Notes: generated from the sequence alone by a model not told the origin. 64,000 nucleotides of DNA from Flavobacteriales bacterium UBA6051 (GCA_002427735.1 DIYP01000016.1:558001-622000), one strand, 5' to 3'. Positions 1-9,739 are shown, numbered from the stretch's first letter. Program-made: numbers and translations.

Positions 1-686
1 ATTCAGAAATTGGGCTTGCCAAATGGGCGGAATACATGCACAGCTTTGGGCTTGGCGTTAAACTGGAAACAGATATTACCGGACTTCGCTCAGGAGTTAT
101 TCCAGATCCAGCATACTACGATAAATGGTATGGACACCATGCCTGGAAGTTCTCTACTATTCGTTCCATTTCTATTGGGCAGGGAGAAGTTCAGCTTACA
201 CCACTGCAACTAGCCAACCTTGCTGCCATCATGGCGAATCGAGGGTGGTATTATACCCCTCATTTTGTAAAATCGATTGGAGAAGATGGTCCTCTTCCGC
301 AGTTCCTCGAGAAGCATTATACGATGGTTGATAGAAAATACTTCGACCCTGTTATTGAAGGAATGCGTCGAGTGGTGTGGGAACCTGGTGGTACTGCACG
401 GCGCGCAAGAATCGATGGAATCACTGTATGTGGAAAAACCGGAACGGTAGAAAACTACATCGGTAGCATTAAACAGAAAAACCACTCGGTGTTTATTGCC
501 TTTGCTCCCATGGATAATCCCCAAATTGCCATTTCAGTATTTATTGAGAATGCCGGTGGTGGCGGTGGAACGTGGTCTGCACCAACCGCTAGTCTTATGA
601 TTGAGAAGTATATCAACGGAGAGGTGAAGAGCACTGCCAAGGAAGAACGAATTATGAATGCTGAGTTGAAGGGAGGACCGAAATGA
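1..686 (+). CDS. mrdA: Penicillin-binding protein 2, C-terminal part (gene starts before the window)
   Basis: This is the end of a transpeptidase that cross-links peptidoglycan during cell elongation. The frame is open from base 3, so the 5' part lies outside the window. The visible part is the class B PBP transpeptidase domain, with the KTG triad (KTGT) at bases 435-446 and the upstream GQGEVQLTPLQLANLAA segment typical of PBP2. The SxxK and SxN motifs would lie upstream and cannot be seen. It ends in an ATGA overlap with the next gene, whose RodA product is the glycosyltransferase partner of PBP2. The pair is normally the tail of an mreBCD-mrdA-rodA operon; that the mre genes lie just upstream is inference. 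Confidence 0.93.
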   Translation, partial: SEIGLAKWAEYMHSFGLGVKLETDITGLRSGVIPDPAYYDKWYGHHAWKFSTIRSISIGQGEVQLTPLQLANLAAIMANRGWYYTPHFVKSIGEDGPLPQFLEKHYTMVDRKYFDPVIEGMRRVVWEPGGTARRARIDGITVCGKTGTVENYIGSIKQKNHSVFIAFAPMDNPQIAISVFIENAGGGGGTWSAPTASLMIEKYINGEVKSTAKEERIMNAELKGGPK

Positions 687-2086
687 GGAAAAACGATTCG
701 CTTACCGGAAACCTTGACTGGCCCTTATTGATTGCCATTTTAACTCTAATGTTCATGGGGTTAATGACCGTCTATTCGGTAGCGTTCGATCCCGAACATC
801 CTAGCATTTTTGACTTCTCACAAAAGTATGGTAAACAAGTCATGTGGCTTGGTATTTCATTGTTTTTAGGAACGCTTGTCTTCCTGATTGACTCAGATAT
901 TTATCGAAAGTTTGCTGTCCCCATCTATCTTTCGGTAATTGCAATGCTCGTGATTGTACTCTTTATGCCAGAAGTGAATGGTGCACGAGCGTGGCTTGGC
1001 ATTGGGTCTATGGGGATTCAGCCAGCTGAATTTGCGAAAATCGGCACGGCAATTCTCCTTGCTCGCTATCTGGGGTCGACCAATTTACGGAGTCAAGATA
1101 AGATGACCGTACTTATCGCCAATGGTATAATTCTAGTTCCGATGGCCCTCATTTTACTTCAACCTGACGCCGGAACTTTCATTGTATTTACATCATTCTT
1201 ATTCGTATTATATCGTGAAGGGGTGTCCTATGACCCCATCATCCTTGCATTACTGAACCTGCTTCCTATGCGATGGTTGCACTTTAAGCAAACCTGGCTC
1301 GGAAGTCACTTTATCCCCATTCTATTCGTCGTTATTTTCATTAGCGTAACAACGCTGCTCTTAAGTCAAGAAACTATTGCTATAGAAATGTTTGGTGGAT
1401 TAGAGGTTGAGGGGAAATGGGGAATGGTTTTCTTTCTTGGCATCATTTCTTTGGTAGCCTACTTCCTGATGCGCTCCATATTTGCTAGACGAGATCGTCG
1501 AAGAGCAGCAACGATTGCCATCATTGGGTTTGTATTGGCGTCGGGGCTAGCCTTAGTAGTTCAACTTGGCTTCGATGAACTTGCACCGCATCAAAAAGAA
1601 CGAATAGAGCTGGTTCTTGGCCTGCGCGAGGATCCGGACGGCGATGATTACAATCGTAACCGTGCCATGGCCGCAGTAGGATCGGGTGGACTATTTGGTA
1701 AGGGTTACCGCAATGCTTCCGTTTCAAGTGTTCGTACGAATCACGTTCCAGAGAGTGAAACCGATTTTATCTTCTGCCCGTTCGCCGAAGAATGGGGGTT
1801 TGCTGGTACCATTGTTCTTGTATTCATTTACCTCTTTATTCTACTTAGAATAATCATGATTGCCGAACGACAGAAGGCTGCGTTTAATCGCATATATGCA
1901 TATGCAGTAGCAATGATTCTCTTCTACCATTTTGCCATTAATATCGGAATGAGCATTGAGTTCATGCCCGTCATTGGTATTCCACTACCCTTCTTTAGTT
2001 ACGGCGGGTCCTCCATGATGTCTTTTTCCATTATGCTTTTCATTCTTTTGAAACTTGACAGCCAGCGAAAAGATGTCTTGAATTGA
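683..2086 (+). CDS. rodA: Rod shape-determining protein RodA (SEDS glycan polymerase)
   Basis: This is a multi-pass membrane protein of the SEDS family (FtsW/RodA/SpoVE), which polymerises lipid II into glycan strands with PBP2. Family signatures are GARAWLGIG near residue 100, the acidic loop EDPDGDD at 316-322 followed by GSGGLFGKGY, the conserved ESETDFIF stretch, and the C-terminal GIPLPFFSYGGSS. At 467 residues it is about 100 longer than the E. coli protein. The surplus lies mainly at about 195-300 and holds extra hydrophobic segments, which I believe is common in Bacteroidota. The start codon overlaps the stop of mrdA (ATGA), so the two are translationally coupled. Confidence 0.95.
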   Translation: MRKNDSLTGNLDWPLLIAILTLMFMGLMTVYSVAFDPEHPSIFDFSQKYGKQVMWLGISLFLGTLVFLIDSDIYRKFAVPIYLSVIAMLVIVLFMPEVNGARAWLGIGSMGIQPAEFAKIGTAILLARYLGSTNLRSQDKMTVLIANGIILVPMALILLQPDAGTFIVFTSFLFVLYREGVSYDPIILALLNLLPMRWLHFKQTWLGSHFIPILFVVIFISVTTLLLSQETIAIEMFGGLEVEGKWGMVFFLGIISLVAYFLMRSIFARRDRRRAATIAIIGFVLASGLALVVQLGFDELAPHQKERIELVLGLREDPDGDDYNRNRAMAAVGSGGLFGKGYRNASVSSVRTNHVPESETDFIFCPFAEEWGFAGTIVLVFIYLFILLRIIMIAERQKAAFNRIYAYAVAMILFYHFAINIGMSIEFMPVIGIPLPFFSYGGSSMMSFSIMLFILLKLDSQRKDVLN

Positions 2087-2182
2087 TTTAAGAAACTTTA
2101 ACGCATTGCATGAAACGTATTGCCTCTATGGAGCGTAGAGGTTCTAGCATTTTCTTACTACATTTACACATCAAGATCAACC

Positions 2183-4690
2183 ATGGGAGAAAAGACACAA
2201 AACAGCCGCCAGAAAAAAGAAAAAATCGTGTTTAACAAAAAAACGCGCCGATTTCTGACGGTACTGCTTTGGATTGGTGCATTCATGCCATTATTTGTGA
2301 TGCTCACATTGGTCTACTCACAATCAGAAGACGAATTGCCTTCTGTTGAAATGTTAGAGAACCCACCTGAGCTTTTGGCCTCCATTGTTTTTGCTGATGA
2401 TGGAAAGACCGAACTTGGTCGTTACTGGAGCGTAAACCGCACCACAATTAGCTATAAAGAGATTTCTCCTTTCGTATTCGATGCATTAATTGCAACCGAG
2501 GATGAGCGATATATGGAGCACCCAGGTGTCGATGTTAAGGCAATGGGTAGAGCCATAGCAAACATGGGGGAAGCCGGTGGAGCATCTACTATTAGTCAGC
2601 AGCTAGCAAAATTACTTTTCACACTTCGCCAACGCGAAATTGAAGCACAACTTCGACTAGAGGGAAAAGAAGTTCCATCACGCGTTGGAGGTATTTGGGG
2701 TAGATTGGACGAAAAGATTAAAGAAAATATTATCGCTGTTCGCCTGGAGGAGCGCTATACAAAAGAAGAGATCATCACAATGTATCTGAATCAGTTTGAT
2801 TTCTTGTATAACGCAGTAGGAATTGAAAATGCAGCGAAAGTATATTTCAATAAAAAGCCTATTGATCTTACCAAACTAGAAGCGGCAATGTTGGTAGGAA
2901 TGTGTAAGAACCCGGGACTTTATAATCCACATACCTATCAAATTCGAGACTACCGGGCAAAAATTGCTGGTGATAAAAACATCGCATTAAGTGCTGTAAC
3001 AGACACTCAAATTCAAGAATTGAGAACCAAAGATAGTCTCCGTGCTATGCAGCGTCGTAATCAAGTGCTGGAGCAATGGTATCGCAACAGTGGTGGTGTC
3101 ACAAAAAATGAAGCCCTCAAAAATTATGTGACGCGTGCCGAAGTTGACAGTTTGAAGCTAATGCCTACTGAAATTGATTATCAGGTGGTTGACCACAAAG
3201 AAGGATTGGCACCCTATTTTCGTGAAAGTCTGCGCTCTGAAGTCAAAGACCTGTTGGATGAAAAGGACGAAAATGGTGATTATAAGTACGCTAAAAAAGA
3301 CGGCGAAAAATACGACATCTATAAAGACGGGCTTAGAATCTACACAACAATAAATGCTTCACTCCAGCAGTATGCAGAGGCTGCGGTTGCTCGCCACTTG
3401 AAAGAGGACCTACAACCACAGTTCGACAAAAATAATGCTCGCGTTAAGCACTTCCCATTTGCTGATATATCTAATGGTAAGCGTGTGACAGAAGAACGTC
3501 GTGAAGGTATTATGGCGCGCGCTAGAAAGAACTCAGAGCGTTATAAGTCACTGATTGCAAGCGGTATGTCTGTGAATGAGGTGGAAAAAAGTTTTGACCT
3601 TCCTGTACCCATGCGCATTTTCTCCTGGAACGGGGACATTGATACACTCATGACGCCCAATGACTCAATTAAATATTACAAAGGTGTTCTTCGTTCAGGT
3701 CTTTTGTCTGTTGAACCAAGCACAGGATTTGTTAAAGCTTGGGTGGGTGGCGCAAATTTCAAACACTTTGCATTTGATCATGTCAAGCAAAGTAAGCGAC
3801 AAGTAGGGTCAACAATTAAACCTTTCGTATACTCTACGGCGATGGCCATGGGAGTTGTAAAACCCTGTACAAAGTTTGAAGACATGCCATACTGTGTGGA
3901 TTTGATTGGTGAAGGCGGTAAACTCAATGGAAAATGGTGTCCACGAGGAGATATTCCTGTTGGTAAAACTGTTGACTGGGCACTCGCCAATTCGAATAAC
4001 CCTGGTACCGTAGCAGTTATGTCAAAAATGGGTGGATATGCTGGTCCAAAAACCATTTCTAAACTACTCCGGGGTATGAACATAGAGTTGCTTCCTGAAC
4101 ATGAAGTACCGTCTATGTGTCTAGGCGTAATGGACATGTCTCTTTATGAAATGGTGGGCGCTCAAGCTATGTTTGTGAATCAGGGAATTTACGTTGAACC
4201 AACAACTATTTTGCGCATTGAAGACCGTAATGGAAATGTGATCTACAGCGCAGACCCTTATTCGAAAGAAGTGCTGAATCCTAATGTGGCGTATAAAACG
4301 CTTGAAATGATGAAGGGTGTGGTACAATACGGAACTGGTGGTTCGTTGCGTGCTAGCTGGAGAAAATGGGGAGGACTTACCGCGCCGATGGCTGGAAAAA
4401 CGGGAACAACTCAATCGAATTCCGACGGTTGGTTTATGGGACTTACCCCTGATCTTGTTACTGGAGTTTGGTCAGGAGCGGAAGATCGAGATGTTCATTT
4501 CCGAACGATGGAATGGGGACAAGGAGCTCGAATGGCCTTACCGATTTACGGTTATTTCATGCAGCAAGTATACAAGGACAAGGCGCTCAAAATCTCAACC
4601 GAAGATTTTGAAATGCCTATCGGCTATGAGCCTGAAATTTTTGAATGCGACGCGAATGAATCCGGAAACGGAATTGATTTTGGACTTTAA
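2183..4690 (+). CDS. Class A penicillin-binding protein (transglycosylase/transpeptidase, PBP1A type)
   Basis: This is a bifunctional peptidoglycan synthase of 835 residues. It has a cytoplasmic basic tail and one membrane anchor at about 22-45. The GT51 transglycosylase domain contains EDERYMEH (catalytic Glu106), GGASTISQQLAK (132-143) and the KIKENIIAVRLE motif near 179. The transpeptidase domain has the triad STIK at 543-546, SNN at 604-606 and KTGT at 739-742. The frame is open upstream to a TTG at 2120, but that extension has no domain; I chose the ATG at 2183, which gives the usual short basic tail before the anchor. It lies 96 bases after rodA and 8 bases before the CoA-transferase genes. 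Confidence 0.95.
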   Translation: MGEKTQNSRQKKEKIVFNKKTRRFLTVLLWIGAFMPLFVMLTLVYSQSEDELPSVEMLENPPELLASIVFADDGKTELGRYWSVNRTTISYKEISPFVFDALIATEDERYMEHPGVDVKAMGRAIANMGEAGGASTISQQLAKLLFTLRQREIEAQLRLEGKEVPSRVGGIWGRLDEKIKENIIAVRLEERYTKEEIITMYLNQFDFLYNAVGIENAAKVYFNKKPIDLTKLEAAMLVGMCKNPGLYNPHTYQIRDYRAKIAGDKNIALSAVTDTQIQELRTKDSLRAMQRRNQVLEQWYRNSGGVTKNEALKNYVTRAEVDSLKLMPTEIDYQVVDHKEGLAPYFRESLRSEVKDLLDEKDENGDYKYAKKDGEKYDIYKDGLRIYTTINASLQQYAEAAVARHLKEDLQPQFDKNNARVKHFPFADISNGKRVTEERREGIMARARKNSERYKSLIASGMSVNEVEKSFDLPVPMRIFSWNGDIDTLMTPNDSIKYYKGVLRSGLLSVEPSTGFVKAWVGGANFKHFAFDHVKQSKRQVGSTIKPFVYSTAMAMGVVKPCTKFEDMPYCVDLIGEGGKLNGKWCPRGDIPVGKTVDWALANSNNPGTVAVMSKMGGYAGPKTISKLLRGMNIELLPEHEVPSMCLGVMDMSLYEMVGAQAMFVNQGIYVEPTTILRIEDRNGNVIYSADPYSKEVLNPNVAYKTLEMMKGVVQYGTGGSLRASWRKWGGLTAPMAGKTGTTQSNSDGWFMGLTPDLVTGVWSGAEDRDVHFRTMEWGQGARMALPIYGYFMQQVYKDKALKISTEDFEMPIGYEPEIFECDANESGNGIDFGL

Positions 4691-4698
4691 TAGATTAT

Positions 4699-5397
4699 AT
4701 GAACAAAGTAGTAAATAACGTTGAAACAGCTCTTGAAGGGTTAGAGAGTGATATGACCATCATGCTTGGTGGCTTTGGATTGTGCGGTATTCCTGAGAAC
4801 TCTATCAACCATATGGTGACGATGAATATCTCTGGACTAACCTGCATCTCTAATAACGCCGGAGTAGATGATTTTGGCCTTGGTTTGTTATTGCAAAAAA
4901 AGCAAATCAAGAAAATGATCAGTTCTTACGTTGGAGAAAATGATGAATTCGAACGACAAATGCTTTCTGGAGAACTTGAAGTCGACTTGATACCACAGGG
5001 CTCCCTTGCAGAACGTTGTCGAGCTGGAGGTGCTGGTATCCCCGCTTTCTTTACACCAGCCGGATATGGAACGGAGGTCGCGGAAGGAAAAGAAGTCAGA
5101 GAATTCAATGGGAAACCACACATTCTCGAATCAGCATTAACTGCTGACTTTGCAATTGTGAAAGCGTGGAAAGGCGATACGGAAGGAAACTTAATCTACA
5201 AAGCAACAGCGCGTAATTTTAACCCAATGATGGCAATGGCAGGTAAGATTACTATTGCTGAAGTTGAAGAGCTTGTTCCCGCTGGTGAACTTGATCCGAA
5301 TCAAATTCATACTCCAGGTATTTTTGTTCAACGCATCTTCCAAGGCGAAAAATTCGAAAAACGTATCGAGCAACGTACTGTTCGTCAAAAACAATAA
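4699..5397 (+). CDS. scoA: 3-oxoacid CoA-transferase subunit A
   Basis: This is the alpha subunit (232 aa) of a succinyl-CoA:3-ketoacid type CoA-transferase, which moves CoA between succinyl-CoA and acetoacetate in ketone-body and branched-chain degradation. Family signatures are GGFGLCGIPENSI at residues 24-36, NNAGVDDFGLG near 53-63, and TPAGYGTEVAEGKE near 126. It starts 8 bases after the PBP stop codon and is followed at 3 bases by the B subunit, so the two subunits are certainly co-expressed. Substrate specificity cannot be fixed from sequence; an acetate or butyrate CoA-transferase of the same family is possible. Confidence 0.93.
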   Translation: MNKVVNNVETALEGLESDMTIMLGGFGLCGIPENSINHMVTMNISGLTCISNNAGVDDFGLGLLLQKKQIKKMISSYVGENDEFERQMLSGELEVDLIPQGSLAERCRAGGAGIPAFFTPAGYGTEVAEGKEVREFNGKPHILESALTADFAIVKAWKGDTEGNLIYKATARNFNPMMAMAGKITIAEVEELVPAGELDPNQIHTPGIFVQRIFQGEKFEKRIEQRTVRQKQ

Positions 5398-5400
5398 ACA

Positions 5401-6057
5401 ATGGCTTTAGACAAAAATGGCATCGCGCAGCGTATCGCGCAAGAATTGAAAGACGGATGGTATGTTAATCTCGGAATTGGAATACCAACGCTGGTAGCGA
5501 ACTATATCCCTGAGGGAATTGAAGTAGAATTTCAATCCGAAAATGGTATTCTTGGAATGGGGCCCTTCCCGTTTGAAGGAGAGGAAGATGCCGACCTCAT
5601 CAACGCTGGTAAGCAAACGATTACTGCAATGAAAGGTGCGGTGTTTTTTGATTCGGCTACTTCTTTTGCAATGATTAGAGGACAGCATGTACAACTGACT
5701 GTTCTAGGTGCAATGGAAGTGGCGCAGAATGGTGACATTGCCAACTGGAAAATACCAGGAAAAATGGTAAAAGGAATGGGTGGTGCAATGGACCTTGTTG
5801 CCTCGGCAGATAATATTATTGTTGCCATGATGCACGCAAATAAGGCTGGCGTATCGAAACTTTTAAAAAGCTGTACACTACCACTTACGGGAGTTGGCTG
5901 TGTGAAGAAAGTGGTGACTAATCTGGCAGTAATGGAAATCAAAGACAATGCTTTCCATTTGTTGGAGCGGGCTCCGGGCGTTTCCGTAGAAGAAATAATT
6001 GCAGCAACAGAAGGAGACTTAATTGTTCCAGAACACGTTCCTGAAATGTCGTTTTAA
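5401..6057 (+). CDS. scoB: 3-oxoacid CoA-transferase subunit B
   Basis: This is the beta subunit (218 aa), which carries the catalytic residue. Glu47, in SENGILGMGP, is the glutamate that forms the enzyme-CoA thioester in this family. GIGIPTLVANYIP (25-37) and GGAMDLV in the middle are further signatures. It forms a heterodimer or heterotetramer with the preceding A subunit, 3 bases upstream. It converges with nadD; the 79 bases between the stops show no clear intrinsic terminator. Confidence 0.94.
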   Translation: MALDKNGIAQRIAQELKDGWYVNLGIGIPTLVANYIPEGIEVEFQSENGILGMGPFPFEGEEDADLINAGKQTITAMKGAVFFDSATSFAMIRGQHVQLTVLGAMEVAQNGDIANWKIPGKMVKGMGGAMDLVASADNIIVAMMHANKAGVSKLLKSCTLPLTGVGCVKKVVTNLAVMEIKDNAFHLLERAPGVSVEEIIAATEGDLIVPEHVPEMSF

Positions 6058-6136
6058 TTTCTTCGAAACTCTTCATTTACCGCGCAGAAAGACTTCAACT
6101 CAGGTGCTTTTTGGAAATTGATTCCTCGATCAGGAT

Positions 6137-6748
6137 TTACTTGTAAAAATTCATTTCGTCAACATATTTAAAAACGGGGTCGGTCAACAAGTATTTGACG
6201 TCTTTCCCTTCTTTGATTGACTTACGGATATAGCTTGAGGAAATCTTCATGACGGGAACATCATCACACATCACTACATTTTTGTGAACAACAGAGTCAC
6301 GCGCTGACTTACCAATCGACAATAACTCTTCCTCTTCTTGCATGGTCATAGCGCGCGGGTATACGTATAGCCGGTGATTATCAATAATCTCCTCGTAATT
6401 TTTCCATTTATGCAAGGTTCTGAGGTTATCTTCGCCCATGATTAGCGCAAACTCGTGCTCTGGATACTTTTCCTTAAGGTAGGCTAATGTTGTCACTGTG
6501 TAACTTGGCTTTGGAAGTTTAAACTCGATATCACTCGCCCGTAATTGCGGGTTATCCTCAATCCCAACTCTCACTAATGCCAATCGATGGTAATCTGCTA
6601 AAAGCGTCTTTTTATCTTTCAGCGGATTTTGTGGAGAAACGACCATCCAAACCTGATCAAGTTCCGTTCGGTCTGCCATGTAATTGGCAATAATCAAATG
6701 CCCAACATGCACAGGATTAAAGGTTCCAAAATAAAGACCTACCTTCAT
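6137..6748 (-). CDS. nadD: Nicotinate-nucleotide adenylyltransferase
   Basis: This enzyme transfers AMP to nicotinate mononucleotide to make deamido-NAD in the last steps of NAD synthesis. The nucleotidyltransferase signature GTFNPVHVGH is at residues 8-17, and the second motif SSSYIRKSI is near the C-terminus. The length (203 aa) is normal for the family. Its ATG overlaps the gmk stop codon by one base (TAATG), so translation is probably coupled. It is the last gene of the yicC-gmk-nadD operon, an arrangement widespread in Bacteroidota. Confidence 0.95.
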   Translation of the reverse strand: MKVGLYFGTFNPVHVGHLIIANYMADRTELDQVWMVVSPQNPLKDKKTLLADYHRLALVRVGIEDNPQLRASDIEFKLPKPSYTVTTLAYLKEKYPEHEFALIMGEDNLRTLHKWKNYEEIIDNHRLYVYPRAMTMQEEEELLSIGKSARDSVVHKNVVMCDDVPVMKISSSYIRKSIKEGKDVKYLLTDPVFKYVDEMNFYK

Positions 6749-7326
6749 TACCCTTTCAAAAAGTTTAACACTAACTCTTCCGCTAACTTACAGGCATCTT
6801 CCAGTTTGTCATTCACCAAAACATGATCAAACTTGGGCGCAAAGGAAAGCTCCTTCTGTGCCTTTTCCATTCTCTGGTTAATCTTATCTTCAGACTCGGT
6901 GCTTCGTCCTCGCAATCGCTTCTCTAACTCTTCATAGCTAGGCGGTTGAACGAATACTGCAAATGCATCATCCTTAAACTGTTTCTTAAGGTTCAATCCT
7001 CCGATGACATCCACATCGAAAATCACAGTTTTCCCCTCTGACCAAATACGTTGCATCTCTGATTTCAGTGTACCATAGAAGTTATTTGTATATACTTCTT
7101 CCCATTCAACAAATGCGTCTTGCTGGATTTTTTCACGGAAGCCATCGACACCCAAAAAATGATAATCCTTGCCGTCCACTTCATTTTCTCTTGGCTTTCT
7201 GCTACAGGCTGAAACAGAAAATTCCAACCCTAAATCCTTACCCAACAAATGGTGAACAATTGTTGTCTTACCAGCGCCTGAAGGCGCTGAAAAAATAATG
7301 CATTTACCCTTTAGCTCTTTACTCAT
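6748..7326 (-). CDS. gmk: Guanylate kinase
   Basis: This enzyme phosphorylates GMP (and dGMP) to GDP with ATP. The P-loop SAPSGAGKT is at residues 13-21. It is followed by the GMP-binding stretch around SRKPRENEVDGKDYHF (near 42-57) and the lid region with RLRGRSTES. The length of 192 aa is typical. It starts 4 bases after the yicC stop and overlaps nadD by one base. Confidence 0.96.
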   Translation of the reverse strand: MSKELKGKCIIFSAPSGAGKTTIVHHLLGKDLGLEFSVSACSRKPRENEVDGKDYHFLGVDGFREKIQQDAFVEWEEVYTNNFYGTLKSEMQRIWSEGKTVIFDVDVIGGLNLKKQFKDDAFAVFVQPPSYEELEKRLRGRSTESEDKINQRMEKAQKELSFAPKFDHVLVNDKLEDACKLAEELVLNFLKG

Positions 7327-7330
7327 CTTA

Positions 7331-8197
7331 TCAAAGCGTGTTCAAGACCTGTTCTTTAATCTTTTCAAGGTTGTCCTTCATTCCAATCACAAGTTTCTGC
7401 ATTTCTGCATGATTGCTCTTACTTCCAAGCGTGTTGATTTCACGACCTATCTCCTGCCCAATGAAGCCCAGCTTTTTCCCTGACTGAGGCAACTTCATTG
7501 TTTCAATAAAGTAATCAAGGTGATTCGACAGGCGCATTTTTTCTTCAGAGACATCTAACTTCTCAATATAGAAGATCATTTCTTGCTCAAAGCGATTATC
7601 GTCGTACGACCCAGATTGGATCTCCTCCAGTCCTTTTTTCATTCGCTCACGAATCGTCTCAATACGCTCCTCTTCATAACGTGGAATTTGATTCAATAGT
7701 TTTCGGATATCATCAATGCGTTCCGTAAACTCACGCTCTAAATCTTCACCCTCTTTCCTTCTAAAGGCATCTAACTTGTCTACTGCTTCTTTCACTAAAC
7801 CGGTCAACCAGTCCTTTTCTTCTGTTGAGAGCTCTTCCTTGTTTGCATTATAAATATCAGGCATGCGCAAAATCAACGATAAATAATCTTCTGTTGACTC
7901 ACCCAACTCAGAATTCAGTGATTTTAAGTCATCATAGTATGTTTTCGCCAACGCCCGATTAATGCTCACGGAACTCTCCTCTCCAATGCTATCGATATTT
8001 ACAAAAACGTCGATCTTTCCTCTTCCGAGCATGTTCGCTATATACTTTCTGAATTCACCATCCAATTCCTTATATTGGGATGGAACACGCGTATTAAGGT
8101 CAACGGACTTGCTGTTGAGCGATCGAATTTCCACGGAAACCTTTTTAGACTGGAAGCTTCCGGTAGCTTTACCGAAACCCGTCATAGACTTAAGCAT
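7331..8197 (-). CDS. yicC: YicC family endoribonuclease
   Basis: A 288-residue protein whose N-terminus MLKSMTGFGKA is the hallmark of the YicC N-terminal domain. The C-terminal DUF1732 region contains KLGFIGQEIGREINTLGSK. Members are endoribonucleases linked to RNA decay in E. coli. The frame extends upstream to 8257, but the conserved N-terminus fixes the ATG at 8197. It is first in the operon yicC-gmk-nadD. A near-consensus minus-strand -7 box (AATTTTTG) lies at the start codon, which hints at a very short leader. Confidence 0.93.
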   Translation of the reverse strand: MLKSMTGFGKATGSFQSKKVSVEIRSLNSKSVDLNTRVPSQYKELDGEFRKYIANMLGRGKIDVFVNIDSIGEESSVSINRALAKTYYDDLKSLNSELGESTEDYLSLILRMPDIYNANKEELSTEEKDWLTGLVKEAVDKLDAFRRKEGEDLEREFTERIDDIRKLLNQIPRYEEERIETIRERMKKGLEEIQSGSYDDNRFEQEMIFYIEKLDVSEEKMRLSNHLDYFIETMKLPQSGKKLGFIGQEIGREINTLGSKSNHAEMQKLVIGMKDNLEKIKEQVLNTL

Positions 8198-8272
8198 AAG
8201 CAAAAATTTAGGTAAAGGTAAGCATTCTTTAGCCTTTATCAGCGGACTACACGGCAATTGAATCTCCTAAGA

Positions 8273-8896
8273 ATGGCTGCCAGCATTTGGGAAACCTACG
8301 AACAAAAGCTAACTTCGTCGGCAATGAAGGCAAGCAATCAAGAACAAACTATCTCACTTACTTTTAACGAAGACAAGTTCAGGGCTATTTACGAACCATA
8401 TTATGCTTCTTTGCACGACTCACGTGACGCCAGGAAAAAATTGAGGTTGAAAATGATGTTAATCTTTGGTTGCCTTGCGCTACCATTCTTGTTGCTGGCG
8501 ATTACCTTTCCAAACTTGGCTTACGTGGGTTTCATACTAATCGTGTTTACCCTTTATCAAGGTGTAAGAATTCTTATGAATAACAAATTCTTTGCAGACA
8601 CAGAAGCCTCAAGTCGTGCAGATGTAGAACAATTTATTGAATTCACAAAGGATAAGAATGAATTGAAATATGTTTACAATGACACCAGCTTAAAATACTT
8701 AGTAGATGGAGAACTATTGGGGAGCGAACTGGAATGGAAGGATGCAAACAGTTATTATACCGATGATTCTCTTGTGATGGTTTACTTTTCAAACCCGACA
8801 TCGGAGATAATGCTGCCGAAATCTATGACAAGATCATCTGAATTCAAGGCATTTATAACGCATCTGGAAAACCTAGATGTCCCAAAGCGTTCCTAA
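8273..8896 (+). CDS. YcxB-like membrane protein
   Basis: A protein of about 207 residues with a soluble N-terminus (it begins with a short extended strand, QTISLTFNEDKF, as in YcxB-family proteins), two adjacent transmembrane helices around residues 66-105, and a cytoplasmic C-terminal domain. That domain reads like the YcxB C-terminal domain (LVMVYFSNPTSEIMLPKS). The function of the family is unknown. The start is uncertain: ATG at 8273 or 8324 is possible, and an in-frame TTG at 8258 is unlikely. It is divergent from yicC and ends before a bidirectional terminator. Confidence 0.7.
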   Translation: MAASIWETYEQKLTSSAMKASNQEQTISLTFNEDKFRAIYEPYYASLHDSRDARKKLRLKMMLIFGCLALPFLLLAITFPNLAYVGFILIVFTLYQGVRILMNNKFFADTEASSRADVEQFIEFTKDKNELKYVYNDTSLKYLVDGELLGSELEWKDANSYYTDDSLVMVYFSNPTSEIMLPKSMTRSSEFKAFITHLENLDVPKRS

Positions 8897-8906
8897 TACA
8901 AATTAA

Positions 8907-8936
8907 AAAATCCGAATGATAAATCATCCGGATTTT
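8907..8936. terminator. Bidirectional intrinsic terminator
   Basis: A 14-base arm at 8907-8920 pairs with 8923-8936, with one mismatch and a 2-base loop. The A-rich left flank and T-rich right flank let it end transcripts from both the YcxB-like gene (plus) and the convergent T9SS gene (minus). Confidence 0.8.
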
Positions 8937-8956
8937 ATAAAGAGTATTCCAAATGT

Positions 8957-9739
8957 CTAGTGACGTATAATGATCTTCTGATTGCTTTGTTCTTCTCCCT
9001 CCAGACGCAACATATATACACCATCATTCAGTGAAGCTGTATTAATTGAGGTTATAGAACCTTGCGCAGCAGTCTCCAACACAACTTTTCCAGTCATATC
9101 AAGAACATAAACGCTTCCACTAAGGCTCCCCGTTGTATGGATGTTAAAATAATCGTTTGCCGGATTGGGTGAAACTGTAATTTGGTTCGAAGTCAACTCA
9201 TCTGATCCAAGTGAAAAGCAAACCTGTATATCAACGGAATCAACGAATGGGTCAAACTGCGTTCCAAGATAATATCGATACGTTGCACAGCCTGAAGCAT
9301 TCATGTCTGGGTGAATATGCGCAGCAAGAACTGCTTTTTCTCCATCAGCAACCGTTACTCCTTGTGACGGATGTAATGTATACAGTTCCATATCCATTGT
9401 CGCTCCATCAATACAAATCCCCACTGGGTCTGTTTCGTGTCTCCAACAAAAATAGTCAGTCCAACCAGCAATTTCATTGAGTCTTCTTCTTGAAACTCTC
9501 CAATCATCAGAGTTGCTCGTATGATTTTCCCAATCTATATCTATGACCAACTCTTCACTGTTATCAGGTGTCAATTCAACGATACCACCTGAAAAGTCAT
9601 AAGTAGGAAAGTCCATTTGGCTTACCGGTCCGACGTACGTACTGTGAGTGTGAGAATAAATGATGGCCTCGATTCCATCTTGAGCATTTGAGATATTTGC
9701 AACCCCAAGTAGTGCCATAATGAGTATTAATTTGTTCAT
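8957..9739 (-). CDS. Secreted protein with T9SS C-terminal sorting domain
   Basis: A 260-residue protein of unknown function. It has an N-terminal signal peptide (cleavage after SNA, near residue 19) and a C-terminal type A T9SS sorting domain starting at SPNPANDYFNI (about 190) and ending QKIIIRH. The middle (20-180) holds several Cys residues and an Asp-rich strand region but no domain I recognise. T9SS cargo is exported across the outer membrane and either anchored to the surface or released. It stands alone, convergent with the YcxB-like gene across a shared terminator. Confidence 0.85.
   Translation of the reverse strand: MNKLILIMALLGVANISNAQDGIEAIIYSHTHSTYVGPVSQMDFPTYDFSGGIVELTPDNSEELVIDIDWENHTSNSDDWRVSRRRLNEIAGWTDYFCWRHETDPVGICIDGATMDMELYTLHPSQGVTVADGEKAVLAAHIHPDMNASGCATYRYYLGTQFDPFVDSVDIQVCFSLGSDELTSNQITVSPNPANDYFNIHTTGSLSGSVYVLDMTGKVVLETAAQGSITSINTASLNDGVYMLRLEGEEQSNQKIIIRH

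Noticed and set aside
3778..4137. 119-aa minus-strand ORF inside the class A PBP gene
   Set aside because: It lies wholly within the conserved transpeptidase domain on the opposite strand and shows no domain; it is a shadow frame.
5532..5948. 138-aa minus-strand ORF inside scoB
   Set aside because: Antisense to a conserved CoA-transferase gene with no recognisable features; shadow frame.
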